Assembly: GCF_023715485.1 (NCBI RefSeq)
Contig: NZ_JAMBOF010000006.1
Coordinates: forward strand, 240,704-304,703
Length of the DNA stretch: 64,000 bases
DNA from: Mesobacillus subterraneus
GTDB taxonomy: Bacteria > Bacillota > Bacilli > Bacillales > Cytobacillaceae
Direction of reading: 5' to 3'
The notes under the pieces: generated by a model
The model's input: the letters and a program-made list of their open reading frames with translations, nothing else
What the model was told of the DNA's origin: nothing
Database searches by the model: none
Shown here: positions 16,225-24,755 of the stretch, piece after piece
Position numbering within the stretch: position 1 is the stretch's first letter
How the letters are laid out: each line of letters begins with the position of its first letter
Made by a program: the position numbers and the translations under genes

Positions 16225-17229
16225 ATGAGTTCTACAATTAAAGATGTAGCAAAACAAGTGAATGTGTCCATCGCTACCGTATCAAGGGTCCTCAATGGCC
16301 AGGGCGGTTATTCAAAAGCAACGGAAGCGAAGGTACTCAACGCTATTAAAGAGTTAGGATATCAGCCTAATGCGTTTGCCCGTGGATTAATAAACAATAA
16401 ATCCAATACAGTCGCCATTCTTTTCCCGGAAGTATCAAGCCAATTCTCATCAAAAATCCTCAGGGGTGTGGAGGAGACTGTGCATGGTTTCGGTTCGAGT
16501 GTGATCGTTTGCAATACAGCATCACACGGCCAGAGAACAATGAAATATTTACAGCTTTTAGCTGAGAAAAGGGTCGACGGAATTCTGTTTGTGAGTGAGA
16601 TCATTACCGAGGAGTATTATGACAAGCTTGAGTCTATGCACACACCGGTTGTCCTGGTGGCCACAGAATCCTATCAATATCCTTTGCCATTCGTAAAAGT
16701 CGATGATAAGCATGCAGCCTTTACCGCTACTGATTACTTAATGAAAATGGGCCATCATAAAATAGGCATGATCAGCGGCAACAAGGAAGATATCATTGCA
16801 GGCCAGCCACGTATTGATGGATATAAACAAGCATTAGCCAATAAAGGATTAACATTCGACGAAAAAAATATCGTCCATTCAAAAGGCTTTTCCTTCACTG
16901 ACGGCCTGGATAGTCTGCCCAACCTGCTTGAGCAGGCCCCCGACATTACTGCGGTTTTTGCCGCTAGCGATGCAATCGCCATGGGAGCAATTTCCTCTGC
17001 TTATAAAATGGGGATTAAAATTCCCGAAGATCTCTCAGTTATCGGCTATGATAATCTGCCTATATCAGAAATGTCAATACCGCCACTGACAACAGTAGCG
17101 CAGCCATTGGAAAAAATGGGATCTGTTGCTGCAAATATGCTGTTTTCGATGATGAATGCAGGGCAGAAGATTGAAAGCAGAATTATGTCACACACTATAA
17201 TAGAGCGGGAAAGTGTAAGAATCCTATAA
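16225..17229 (+). CDS. LacI/GalR family transcriptional regulator
   Basis: A 334-residue sugar-responsive repressor. The HTH reads STIKDVAKQVNVSIATVSRVLNG, followed by the hinge helix with the minor-groove Leu in RGLINN and a periplasmic-binding-like effector domain ending in ESVRIL. I take ATG 16225 because AAAAGG is ten bases upstream; ATG 16216 is too close to that site. Identical operators at its own promoter and before the following oligo-1,6-glucosidase show autoregulation and control of that gene, so the inducer is probably an isomalto- or malto-oligosaccharide. Confidence 0.9.
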   Translation: MSSTIKDVAKQVNVSIATVSRVLNGQGGYSKATEAKVLNAIKELGYQPNAFARGLINNKSNTVAILFPEVSSQFSSKILRGVEETVHGFGSSVIVCNTASHGQRTMKYLQLLAEKRVDGILFVSEIITEEYYDKLESMHTPVVLVATESYQYPLPFVKVDDKHAAFTATDYLMKMGHHKIGMISGNKEDIIAGQPRIDGYKQALANKGLTFDEKNIVHSKGFSFTDGLDSLPNLLEQAPDITAVFAASDAIAMGAISSAYKMGIKIPEDLSVIGYDNLPISEMSIPPLTTVAQPLEKMGSVAANMLFSMMNAGQKIESRIMSHTIIERESVRIL

Positions 17230-17243
17230 TTTTCGCATGTTAC

Positions 17244-17255
17244 GTAAACGTTTAC
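17244..17255. promoter_or_regulatory. LacI-type operator at the glucosidase gene
   Basis: A second exact copy of GTAAACGTTTAC with the same downstream ACTCAAA as the site at 16195. It lies between the regulator stop and the glucosidase start. Confidence 0.8.
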
Positions 17256-17283
17256 TCAAATTTAAAACTATGGAGTGATATTC

Positions 17284-18966
17284 TTGAAAAAGCATTGGTG
17301 GAAAGAATCGGTCATTTATCAAATATACCCTCGCAGTTTCATGGATTCCAATGGAGATGGAATAGGCGATATCCCTGGGATTATTTCTAAATTAGACTAC
17401 TTAAAGGAACTTGGAATAGATGTTATCTGGCTTTCTCCTGTCTATAAATCCCCAAATGATGATAACGGATACGATATCAGCGATTACCGCGATATAATGG
17501 ATGACTTTGGAACAATGGCAGACTGGGAGCTTCTTTTAAAAGAAATGCACGACCGCGGGCTCAAACTGATCATGGACCTTGTCGTTAATCATAGTTCAGA
17601 CGAGCATAACTGGTTCGTCGAATCCAGGAAATCAATAGATAACCCATATCGCGATTATTACATATGGAGACCTGGAAAGGATGGCAAGGAACCAAATAAC
17701 TGGGAATCAGTCTTCAGCGGGTCAGCCTGGCAATATGACGAAGCTACAGATGAATACTATCTTCACCTTTTCAGCAAAAAGCAGCCTGATTTGAATTGGG
17801 AGAACCCTAAGCTGCGCCAGGAAGTGTATGATATGATGAAATTTTGGCTGGACAAGGGCATAGATGGTTTCCGGATGGATGTGATCAACTTCATCTCCAA
17901 AGTAGATGGTCTTCCGGATGCACCGAATCCTGAAGGAAAGCAATATGCATCAGGTAGCAAATTCTTTATGAACGGACCAAAAATTCATGATTTCTTGCAG
18001 GAGATGCATAACGAAGTAATGGCTCATTATGAAGCCATGACAGTTGGAGAAATGCCCGGTGCAAATGTTGAACTGGCAAAGCTTTATACAAATGAGGAAC
18101 GAAATGAAGTGAATATGATATTTCAATTCGAACATGTTGATTTGGATTCTGGCCCAGGAGGCAAATGGGACCTAAAGCCATTGAAGCTTACAGACCTAAA
18201 AAGAAGCTTTACAAAATGGCAAAAGGGACTTGAAGAAGAAGGCTGGAACAGCTTGTACCTTAACAATCATGACCAGCCAAGGATGGTATCCCGTTTTGGG
18301 AATGATAAAGAATATCGTGTTGAGTCAGCAAAAATGCTTGGTACCTTCCTCCATATGCTGAAGGGAACCCCATACATTTATCAGGGCGAAGAAATCGGGA
18401 TGACAAATGTCCGTTTTAACTCTATTCAGGAGTACCAGGATATCGAAACACTGAACATGTACAATGAAAAAGTAGTTCAAAACGGTGAAGATCCTGCAAA
18501 GGTAATGGAATCCATTTATGTAAAGGGACGCGATAATGCCCGTACTCCATTCCAATGGGACGAAAGTGAGCATGGAGGATTTACAACAGGTACACCTTGG
18601 CTTCAGGTGAACCCGAATTACAAAGAAATCAATGCAAAGCAGGCTGTGGAAGATGAACATTCCATTTATCACTACTACCGCCAATTAATCCAGCTTCGCA
18701 AAGAACATCCTATTATCGTGCATGGCAGCTACGACCTGCTAGTGCCCGACGATGAAAAGATTTACGTATATACAAGAGCTCATGAATCTCAGACTTTACT
18801 TGTGGCATTGAATTTCTCATCAGAACAGCAAAGCTTCAATGTACCAGAAGAGCTTCAAGGCAAACAGGGCAAAGTCCTGATTTCCAATTATAATGGCAAT
18901 GTTGAAATCAAGCCAACACTTGCGTTGCGGCCATATGAAGCGATTGTTTATTTAATAGAAGATTAA
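17284..18966 (+). CDS. malL: Oligo-1,6-glucosidase (GH13, MalL-like)
   Basis: A cytoplasmic alpha-glucosidase releasing glucose from isomaltose-type and short malto-oligosaccharides. The start is TTG 17284, eight bases after GGAGTG, giving KKHWWKESVIYQIYPRSF and 560 residues. The catalytic nucleophile D199 is in GFRMDVI, the acid E256 in TVGEMPG, and D330 in NNHDQP. The Val following D199 is the residue linked to alpha-1,6 specificity in oligo-1,6-glucosidases. A Ca-type loop DSNGDGIGD is present. No sugar transporter adjoins it; control comes from the upstream LacI-type protein. Confidence 0.93.
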   Translation: MKKHWWKESVIYQIYPRSFMDSNGDGIGDIPGIISKLDYLKELGIDVIWLSPVYKSPNDDNGYDISDYRDIMDDFGTMADWELLLKEMHDRGLKLIMDLVVNHSSDEHNWFVESRKSIDNPYRDYYIWRPGKDGKEPNNWESVFSGSAWQYDEATDEYYLHLFSKKQPDLNWENPKLRQEVYDMMKFWLDKGIDGFRMDVINFISKVDGLPDAPNPEGKQYASGSKFFMNGPKIHDFLQEMHNEVMAHYEAMTVGEMPGANVELAKLYTNEERNEVNMIFQFEHVDLDSGPGGKWDLKPLKLTDLKRSFTKWQKGLEEEGWNSLYLNNHDQPRMVSRFGNDKEYRVESAKMLGTFLHMLKGTPYIYQGEEIGMTNVRFNSIQEYQDIETLNMYNEKVVQNGEDPAKVMESIYVKGRDNARTPFQWDESEHGGFTTGTPWLQVNPNYKEINAKQAVEDEHSIYHYYRQLIQLRKEHPIIVHGSYDLLVPDDEKIYVYTRAHESQTLLVALNFSSEQQSFNVPEELQGKQGKVLISNYNGNVEIKPTLALRPYEAIVYLIED

Positions 18967-18972
18967 CCTTAG

Positions 18973-19002
18973 GAAGGCTGTGGAGACACAGCCTTCTTTT
19001 TT
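18973..19002 (+). terminator. Rho-independent terminator after malL
   Basis: GAAGGCTGTG-gaga-CACAGCCTTC followed by six T, seven bases after the stop codon. Confidence 0.9.
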
Positions 19003-19140
19003 ATAGGCTCTTTTCTATGCGAAAACAACCTTTTTATAAAACTTAGACTAAAGTCGCAGAAAAAATCAAGCTTCTCTACGAGGAAGAGTTTTCTTCTAAA
19101 TCTTATGATGAATACAAGAAGAAAACAAAGGAGGAACTTG

Positions 19141-19869
19141 ATGATGTTAAAAAATAAAGTAGTAATGATAACTGGAGTCACACAGGGGCTTGGAAAAGCA
19201 TTGACACTCACATTTGCAAAGGAAGGAGCAAAATTAGCTGTCTGCGCACGCAGGGAAAACGTGCTTGCGGAAGTAAAAAGGGAAGCAGAAGCATTAGGCG
19301 CTGAAGTGCTTGCAATCAAAGCGGATGTATCGCTTTCACGGGATGCAGAAAAATTTGTTGCACTAGCAGTAAAAGAATATGGACGAATAGATGTTCTAAT
19401 CAACAACGCCTCCATACTCGGGCCAAGTCCGATGCCACTGTTACTGGATTTTCCAGAGGAGGATTTCGTAGAAGTGATCAGGGTAAACAGCATCAGTCCA
19501 TTCTTAGTTGCACGCCGTGTACTGCCTGTTATGCTCAAGCAAAATGAAGGCTCAATCATTAACGTAACATCCGAAGCGGGCCATATAGGCTATGCTGGCT
19601 GGGGAGCATATGGCATATCGAAGTTCGCGGTCGAGGGTCTGACAGAAACCTGGGCCGATGAATTAAGCGATACAAATGTAAGAATGAATATGGTTGATCC
19701 TGGTGAAATGAACACAGAAATGCATGCACTCGCCGTACCCGATTGTGATTACGAGCTTGCAGACCCAAGTGATGTAGTGAATGTCTTTCTATACCTTTCA
19801 TCGGATGATTCAAGAAAGATTAACGGTCAGCGTTTCCAGGCTCAGGAATTCAATCAGGAGGGGTTATAA
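19141..19869 (+). CDS. SDR oxidoreductase coupled to a QueA-like gene
   Basis: A 242-residue NAD(P)-dependent short-chain dehydrogenase. The start is ATG 19141, six bases after AAAGGAGG. TGVTQGLG, DVLINNAS (Ser for the usual Gly), NVTSEAG and YGISK are the cofactor and catalytic motifs. The last base of its TAA stop is the first base of the next ATG (TAATG), so it is translationally coupled to the divergent QueA paralogue. That coupling suggests that the SDR oxidises or reduces a substrate or product of the QueA-like enzyme, although this is inference. Confidence 0.82.
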   Translation: MMLKNKVVMITGVTQGLGKALTLTFAKEGAKLAVCARRENVLAEVKREAEALGAEVLAIKADVSLSRDAEKFVALAVKEYGRIDVLINNASILGPSPMPLLLDFPEEDFVEVIRVNSISPFLVARRVLPVMLKQNEGSIINVTSEAGHIGYAGWGAYGISKFAVEGLTETWADELSDTNVRMNMVDPGEMNTEMHALAVPDCDYELADPSDVVNVFLYLSSDDSRKINGQRFQAQEFNQEGL

Positions 19870-20909
19870 TGCGGACTAAAACAAAATCAAATGGTTATGA
19901 TTTTTATCTGCCACCTGCACTTAATGCTTCCCATCCACCGGAAAGACGAAGTCTGCGGAGGGACCATGTAAAAATGATGGTGCTTGACAGGGAAACAGGC
20001 GTTGTAAAGCACGATCGTTTCTTCCAGATTGACCACTATTTGAATCCTGGTGATGTTCTCGTACTTAATACCAGCAGAACCATTCCAGCTATTTTTAAAG
20101 CTGATTGGCTTCGAAAGGGGAAGGTACTTGCCAATAAAATTGAAATAAGGCTTGCGAAGAAAAAGAACGCTTCTGCTTGGGAGGTCCTGATTGTCGCAGA
20201 TGGTATCAAAGCCGGAGATGAATTATGCTTTGCGAATACCCTTCAGGCAAAAGTGATCGGTGAAGTTTTCAAGTCCCCATTAAAAATCATCCGGTTTTCC
20301 TTGCAGGGAAGAGAATTATTCGAAGCATTTTATTTACTAGGGGAGCCCGTGAGATATGAATATATCAATCATCCATGGAAGCTGGATTACTATCAGACTG
20401 TTTTTGCATGCCAGCCGGGTTCAGTTGAGATGCCTTCAGCTGGCAGGGCTTTCAGCTGGGAACTCTTATGGAGACTGCAGCGAAAGGGGATCAAGCTAGC
20501 CTATCTCCAGCTCCATACCGGGCTAAGTTATCTGCTTGATGATGATTATGGTCATTCACCTGAAAATCATTTTGAAGAATATTCAATCTCTGAAAAAGAT
20601 ATGGCAGCAATCGTTGAAGCTAAAGCTTCAGGTGGAAAAGTAGTTGCAGTTGGCACAACCGTGGTTCGTGCTCTGGAAACAGCAATTGCAAAATCAACCT
20701 TAGAAGGCTGGACAAATTTATATGTAACAGCCGAATATAAACTGCGCCTTGTAGACGGAATCATTTCTGGCTTTCACGAGCCAAAGGCAAGCCACCTGGA
20801 TTTGCTGACAGCCTTCGTGCCGGAACAGACACTATTTGCTGCTTATGAAACAGCGGTTGAACAGAAATATTTATGGCATGAGTTCGGTGATATTAATTTG
20901 ATTATCTAG
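19869..20909 (+). CDS. Divergent QueA-family paralogue (SAM ribosyltransferase-isomerase-like)
   Basis: A 346-residue homologue of QueA, which transfers and isomerises the ribosyl group of S-adenosylmethionine onto preQ1 in tRNA. YDFYLPPALNA, MMVLDRETGVVKHDRFFQI, LNPGDVLVLNTSRTIPAI and VAVGTTVVRALE align with the QueA landmarks. Several canonical residues differ: NDTRVIPARL becomes NTSRTIPAIF, and the usual LHVGLGTF is LHTGLSYL. Canonical queA normally lies beside tgt and ruvB, which are not here. It may be a second QueA or an enzyme using SAM for a different ribosyl-derived product. It is coupled to the SDR upstream and followed by a VOC protein. Confidence 0.8.
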   Translation: MRTKTKSNGYDFYLPPALNASHPPERRSLRRDHVKMMVLDRETGVVKHDRFFQIDHYLNPGDVLVLNTSRTIPAIFKADWLRKGKVLANKIEIRLAKKKNASAWEVLIVADGIKAGDELCFANTLQAKVIGEVFKSPLKIIRFSLQGRELFEAFYLLGEPVRYEYINHPWKLDYYQTVFACQPGSVEMPSAGRAFSWELLWRLQRKGIKLAYLQLHTGLSYLLDDDYGHSPENHFEEYSISEKDMAAIVEAKASGGKVVAVGTTVVRALETAIAKSTLEGWTNLYVTAEYKLRLVDGIISGFHEPKASHLDLLTAFVPEQTLFAAYETAVEQKYLWHEFGDINLII

Positions 20910-20930
20910 TCAATAACTGGGAGGTATCCT

Positions 20931-21335
20931 ATGAGAATTCATCATTTTGCAATGGAAGTGAAGGATTTGGCTTTATCGAAAACTTTCTATGAAAATGTTT
21001 TGGGGTTTAAAGAACATAGCAAACCCACATTTCTTGGAGAGAAAATAGTATTTCTCGAATTGGCGGGTTTCAAGCTTGAACTGACTGAACTGATCGGGAA
21101 CAACAAACAGACTATAATAGACCGTGAACATGTCCACCTCTGTTTCGAAGTAGATGATTTAAGGGAGAAGATCCGTAGATTTGAAGAAATGCATATCGCA
21201 CCTGAAGAGGGACCATATCAACTCAACAACGGTTGGGAAACTGTTTTTTATCAAGGCCCCGATAATGAAATACTTGAGTTCCTCGAGATAAATATCCCGA
21301 ATAATATAATAAGCCAAGAAACTAAAAACGAGTGA
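20931..21335 (+). CDS. VOC superfamily (glyoxalase-like) protein
   Basis: A 134-residue protein starting at ATG behind TGGGAGG, 21 bp after the QueA-like gene. Two beta-alpha-beta-beta-beta units are visible: MRIHHFAMEVKDLALSKTFYENVLGF and HVHLCFEVDDLREKI. Metal-ligand candidates are H5, E53-type LELTE, H64 region and the terminal ILEFLE. VOC proteins include lactoylglutathione lyase, dioxygenases and isomerases, so the reaction is open. Its position suggests a shared small-molecule pathway with the SDR and QueA-like genes. Confidence 0.78.
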   Translation: MRIHHFAMEVKDLALSKTFYENVLGFKEHSKPTFLGEKIVFLELAGFKLELTELIGNNKQTIIDREHVHLCFEVDDLREKIRRFEEMHIAPEEGPYQLNNGWETVFYQGPDNEILEFLEINIPNNIISQETKNE

Positions 21336-21362
21336 AAAATCATGAGGATTTTTCACTCGTTT
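21326..21362. terminator. Bidirectional terminator
   Basis: AAACGAGTGAAAAATC and GATTTTTCACTCGTTT form a perfect 16-bp stem. It overlaps the VOC stop codon and touches the stop of the convergent DUF2062 gene. Confidence 0.9.
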
Positions 21363-21837
21363 ATTTTCTAACATCCCATTTTTTTATAAGGGAAAGGAAA
21401 TTAAGGCGATATTTCTTAATAATCGTAAAGATTAAGTAGTATACAATCATTCCAAAAAGAAGTAAGTTAACGACCATGCCCAGGAAAAAGGCAGCTCCTA
21501 TATGCATGCCGGCATCCAAAGACATTCCATGATGGGGCATACCAGCAGCAGAAGGGAAGATTCCATATGGAAATAAAGTTTCACCAACTACTACATTCAG
21601 ATAAAATAAAAAGGGAAATAGCCATATTAATGCCACACCGCTAATAAATCCTGCAACTGGATTTCCTTTAAAAAGTCTCGCACTCGCAGTTGATAAGATT
21701 GGACCCAACCCAAATGACGGAATAAAGTGAATTAAAAATCCCAATGTGAATCCTAAAGAAATGTTATGAGCATTTCCTTTAATTCTAAATAGCTTTATAA
21801 GAAGGAATTTTAATCTTCGCATGTTTTTATTCATCAT
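21361..21837 (-). CDS. DUF2062 membrane protein
   Basis: A 158-residue protein with a basic N-terminus and about three hydrophobic segments. NAHNISLGFTLGFLIHFIPSFGLGP and NPVAGFISG are the hallmark sequences of DUF2062. The family is common next to glycosyltransferase and lipid genes but has no defined function. It is divergent from pssA, the phosphatidylserine synthase gene, across a 260-bp intergenic region. The ribosome site GGTGA is modest. Confidence 0.78.
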   Translation of the reverse strand: MMNKNMRRLKFLLIKLFRIKGNAHNISLGFTLGFLIHFIPSFGLGPILSTASARLFKGNPVAGFISGVALIWLFPFLFYLNVVVGETLFPYGIFPSAAGMPHHGMSLDAGMHIGAAFFLGMVVNLLLFGMIVYYLIFTIIKKYRLNFLSLIKKWDVRK

Positions 21838-22097
21838 AATTCACCAGCCCCAAAATAGTATACAATTTGATGAATCATTTTAATAGTCCTTTTTTTAACC
21901 ATATTTTTACTTCAGACTAAACATTCTTCGAAATCTTAAAATTTTCTTATAAACACTATCCGGATTGAGATATAATGATATAGTTCACCTCTATTTTTGG
22001 CGATAATTTGATAAAATAAACATGATTATTGTTTGCCTTGGGTAAAAATAGGAATAAAGAAGATGTAAAAATAGATTTCGGAGAGTGATGACAACTG

Positions 22098-22793
22098 ATG
22101 CGGTTTACTAAAATGATTCCAAATATGTTTACCTTGGGGAATCTATATTGCGGTTTTCTTTCAATTGGATTTGCGGCTACTGGCCAATTTAATAATGCGG
22201 CAATTTTAATCTTGATCGGCATGATGCTGGACAGCATGGACGGAAGGCTTGCCCGGATGCTAAAAGCCGATACCCAGCTCGGCAAGGAATTAGATTCCCT
22301 GGCAGACATTGTCACTTTTGGAGTTGCACCTTCATTTCTGGTTTACTATACATACTTTTATCAATTTGGAATTTGGGGATTAATGGTTGCAGGTTTGTTT
22401 CCTTTGTTTGGCGCGTACCGTTTAGCTAGATTCAACATCAGTACTGATAAATCTTCACTGAACTACTTCATTGGTGTGCCAATCACTGCAGCTGGCGGAA
22501 TCATGGCTATCCTTACGCTTTTTGGTGATATGATTCCAAACATTGTCACTACTGTAGTATTTACAGCTTTAAGCTTCTTGATGGTAAGCAGGATTCGAAT
22601 CCCAAGCTTTAAGGAAGTCCCGCTTCCTAAATACGGGACCATCGTGACGATCTTCCTTGGATCCTTGCTATTCGTTATTTGGAAAGGAACATATGGGCAA
22701 TTTCCTTATCTTATCTATATTGCCACACCATTGTATATAGCTTACCTTGCCTATCGTTTTGTAAAAGGGAAGAATAAATCCAATATAGATTAA
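22098..22793 (+). CDS. pssA: CDP-diacylglycerol--serine O-phosphatidyltransferase
   Basis: A 231-residue membrane enzyme that forms phosphatidylserine from CDP-diacylglycerol and serine, the precursor of phosphatidylethanolamine. The CDP-alcohol phosphotransferase motif DGx2ARx8Gx3Dx3D is intact as DGRLAR...GKELDSLAD, within MMLDSMDGRLAR (residues about 42-53). About six to seven hydrophobic segments follow. The start follows GGAGAGTG. No psd gene is adjacent. A GC-rich repeat copy and a terminator lie downstream. Confidence 0.92.
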   Translation: MRFTKMIPNMFTLGNLYCGFLSIGFAATGQFNNAAILILIGMMLDSMDGRLARMLKADTQLGKELDSLADIVTFGVAPSFLVYYTYFYQFGIWGLMVAGLFPLFGAYRLARFNISTDKSSLNYFIGVPITAAGGIMAILTLFGDMIPNIVTTVVFTALSFLMVSRIRIPSFKEVPLPKYGTIVTIFLGSLLFVIWKGTYGQFPYLIYIATPLYIAYLAYRFVKGKNKSNID

Positions 22794-22864
22794 GACAAAA
22801 AAAGCCTTTGCTGGATAGGAGGCCTCTGAACAAGTCCTTAAAGGATAGCTTTATTAAATTGGAC

Positions 22865-22998
22865 GGTTGATTTCCACTCCAGGATGCTTCGCTTTCCGCG
22901 GGGCGTGCGGTGAGCCTCCTCAGCGCTAAAGCGCCTGCGGGGTCTCACCTGTCCCGCTGATCCCGCAGGAGTCTACGCACCTTCCGTTCCAATCAACC
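22865..22998. repeat. Palindromic MITE-like repeat, family A copy 2 (inverted)
   Basis: Terminal repeats GGTTGATT and AATCAACC enclose GCTTCGCTTTCCGCGGGG, TGAGCCTCCTC, GCGGGGTCTCACCTGTCC and ATCCCGCAGGAG, the reverse complement of the core at 11734-11866. Confidence 0.85.
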
Positions 22999-23032
22999 TA
23001 GTGCTACTAAACCTATATTTTAGACAAACTTT

Positions 23033-23079
23033 AAACCGTTCAAATCCCTGACTTTTTTAAGGGAATTGGACGGTTTTTA
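23033..23079 (+). terminator. Rho-independent terminator
   Basis: AAACCGT-t-CAA-a-TCCCT pairs with AGGGA-a-TTG-g-ACGGTTT, followed by a T-rich run. It probably ends pssA transcription. Confidence 0.75.
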
Positions 23080-23122
23080 TTTTATTATAAAGGTAATCTA
23101 TTCGAAATGGGTGGTTCCATCG

Positions 23123-23385
23123 ATGCCAATGCAACAATCGATCAAGCTAAGTCCTTATATGGATCTCTATGATCTTATCGTTCCAAAGAATAATTTGTTG
23201 CGCCAGATTAATGATCTGGTCGACTTTTCCTTTGTATATGAAGATCAATCGGGAAAGCTCGACAAGGGAAGAAAAACACTGGAGTAACGGCAAGAACCAG
23301 GTAGATACCTATTATTTTGATATTGAAAAATGCAAGCGTTGCCCGTTAAGGGAAGGTAGTTATAATGAATTGGCATGGAAATGAA
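23123..23385 (+). pseudogene. IS1182-family transposase remnant
   Basis: Two pieces of an IS1182-type transposase remain in two reading frames. The N-terminal piece reads QSIKLSPYMDLYDLIVPKNN then LLRQINDLVDFSFVYED, the usual family start. The C-terminal piece reads QVDTYYFDIEKCKRCPLREG, the cysteine segment near the family end. About 400 intervening residues, including the catalytic region, are gone and the frames are joined by a frameshift, so the copy is dead. Confidence 0.7.
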
Positions 23386-23474
23386 AGGTGCTATGGCCAT
23401 ATTTACAGTCAATTTAAAAAGAATTCTAAAACTAATGCTACAAAAATAGAAGCAAAAAATAGACAAAAAACAGA

Positions 23475-23522
23475 AAAAGAACCGATTCATTTCCAAAAAC
23501 ATGGAAGTGAATCGGTTCTTTT
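23475..23522. terminator. Long bidirectional hairpin
   Basis: AAAAGAACCGATTCA-t-TTCCA pairs with TGGAA-g-TGAATCGGTTCTTTT. It may belong to the decayed IS element or end leftward csbD transcription. Confidence 0.75.
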
Positions 23523-23603
23523 CGTTTGGATTTTCTAGAAAATCTAAAAAATCGTCAGATTTTCAGTGCCCTCCTAGATAGCAAAGGCTTTTCTTATATA
23601 AAA

Positions 23604-23798
23604 CTAGTCCCTTGAAGCGTTATTGAATGCACGGGAGATATCTTCTTTCACATCACCGGCCGTTTCTTTAAGTTTTCCTTTTCCTTTGTCAACGCGGCCT
23701 TCCGCTTCCATGGATTCATTGTCAGTCAGTTTGCCAAATTGTTTTTTTGCTTCGCCTTTAACTTGGTCAAATGCACCTTTAGTTTGCTCGTCATTCAT
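23604..23798 (-). CDS. csbD: CsbD family general stress protein
   Basis: A 64-residue hydrophilic protein starting at ATG 23798, seven bases after AAGGAGG. MNDEQTKGAFDQVKGEAKKQFG and GKGKLKETAGDVKED are the CsbD signature repeats. CsbD is a sigma-B-dependent stress protein in B. subtilis; its molecular role is unknown. A sigma-B-like promoter lies 36 bp upstream, so induction by general stress is expected here too. Confidence 0.9.
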   Translation of the reverse strand: MNDEQTKGAFDQVKGEAKKQFGKLTDNESMEAEGRVDKGKGKLKETAGDVKEDISRAFNNASRD

Positions 23799-23833
23799 TT
23801 GTTTTAACCTCCTTGAAGTTGGTATATTCATTT

Positions 23834-23858
23834 ATACCCTGACAAAATAGTGGCAAAC
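23834..23858 (-). promoter_or_regulatory. Sigma-B-type promoter of csbD
   Basis: On the minus strand GTTTGC, a 13-base spacer and GGGTAT match the sigma-B pattern GTTTAA-N13-15-GGGWAW (four of six and six of six). Confidence 0.75.
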
Positions 23859-23906
23859 TATATAAAGCATATTGGATGAAATTACTATAGGGGGAAGGGG
23901 ACTGGC

Positions 23907-24692
23907 ATGAAAGGTCATATTTTAGCTGTGTTAAAACAGATTGAAGAAGATTATGATGTAAAAATCATTTTTGCTAGTGATGCTGGAAGCAGAGCATTAG
24001 GTTTTTCATCAGAGGAAAGTGATTATGATCTTCGCTTTATCTACATCCACAAACAGGAATGGTATTTATCGATTGACCAGCATTCAGATGTATTGGAAGT
24101 GCCCAATCATGATGGGCTGTCTATCACTGTAGATCCGCGCGTGGATGCTAGCGGGTGGGAAATCACCAAAGCCCTCAGGCTGTATAGAAAATCTAACCCT
24201 TCACTGCTAGAATGGCTTAATTCCAAAATAGTTTACTGCAATGAACATGGCATGGCTACTAAATTGAAGTTTATTCAACATAAATTTTTTTCGCCAAAGC
24301 CTTATATCAGCCATCATTTGAACCTAGTAAAAAAGAATTTCACATCATTTCAAAAAAATGAAAAGATTAAAATTAAATTGTACCTCTACGTCCTGCGGTC
24401 GATTATGGCGGCTAAATGGATTGAAAAGCATCAGTCATTGCCACCGATAGATTTTAAGGAGCTATTGAGGGTATTGCCTGATTGTATGGTTAAGGAGGAA
24501 GCACAAAGACTTCTGGTATCCAAACAGTCCGGGGAAGATTACATAGATAAAAACTTAATAATAAATGAATTTGTAATAGATGAAATGGATCGCATAGAAA
24601 AATACGCAAAGGACCTCAATAGGAAAGTAGCTGATCCGACAGAAACTCTCAACCGGATTTTCAGAGAAACGTTAAAAGAAGTTTGGGAGTAA
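23907..24692 (+). CDS. Nucleotidyltransferase (RlaP/YcgL-like, PF10127 type)
   Basis: A 261-residue protein with a polymerase-beta-type nucleotidyltransferase core: AGSRALGFSSEESDYDLRFIYI (residues about 26-47) carries the GS and the metal-binding DxD-like pair. The rest, with DPRVDASGWEITKALRLYRKSNPSLLEWLNS, is characteristic of the predicted nucleotidyltransferase family called RlaP, linked by comparative genomics to RNA repair, and of B. subtilis YcgL. The start follows GGGGAAGGGG. Its substrate is not known and no RNA ligase partner adjoins it. Confidence 0.8.
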   Translation: MKGHILAVLKQIEEDYDVKIIFASDAGSRALGFSSEESDYDLRFIYIHKQEWYLSIDQHSDVLEVPNHDGLSITVDPRVDASGWEITKALRLYRKSNPSLLEWLNSKIVYCNEHGMATKLKFIQHKFFSPKPYISHHLNLVKKNFTSFQKNEKIKIKLYLYVLRSIMAAKWIEKHQSLPPIDFKELLRVLPDCMVKEEAQRLLVSKQSGEDYIDKNLIINEFVIDEMDRIEKYAKDLNRKVADPTETLNRIFRETLKEVWE

Positions 24693-24723
24693 GATGGTAT
24701 TTTTTACGTTACTTAACAAAAAT

Positions 24724-24751
24724 GCCAGGCAGCACTATGTGCAAGCCTGGC
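24724..24751 (-). terminator. Rho-independent terminator of pduL
   Basis: GCCAGGC and GCCTGGC pair around an inner GCA...TGC; on the minus strand the stem is followed by ATTTTT. Confidence 0.8.
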
Positions 24752-24755
24752 TTCT

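Noticed and set aside
16125..16241. 38-residue open frame upstream of the LacI-type gene
   Set aside because: It reads through the operator and into the regulator start in another frame, and the AGGAGG is too far from its ATG. A leader role cannot be supported.
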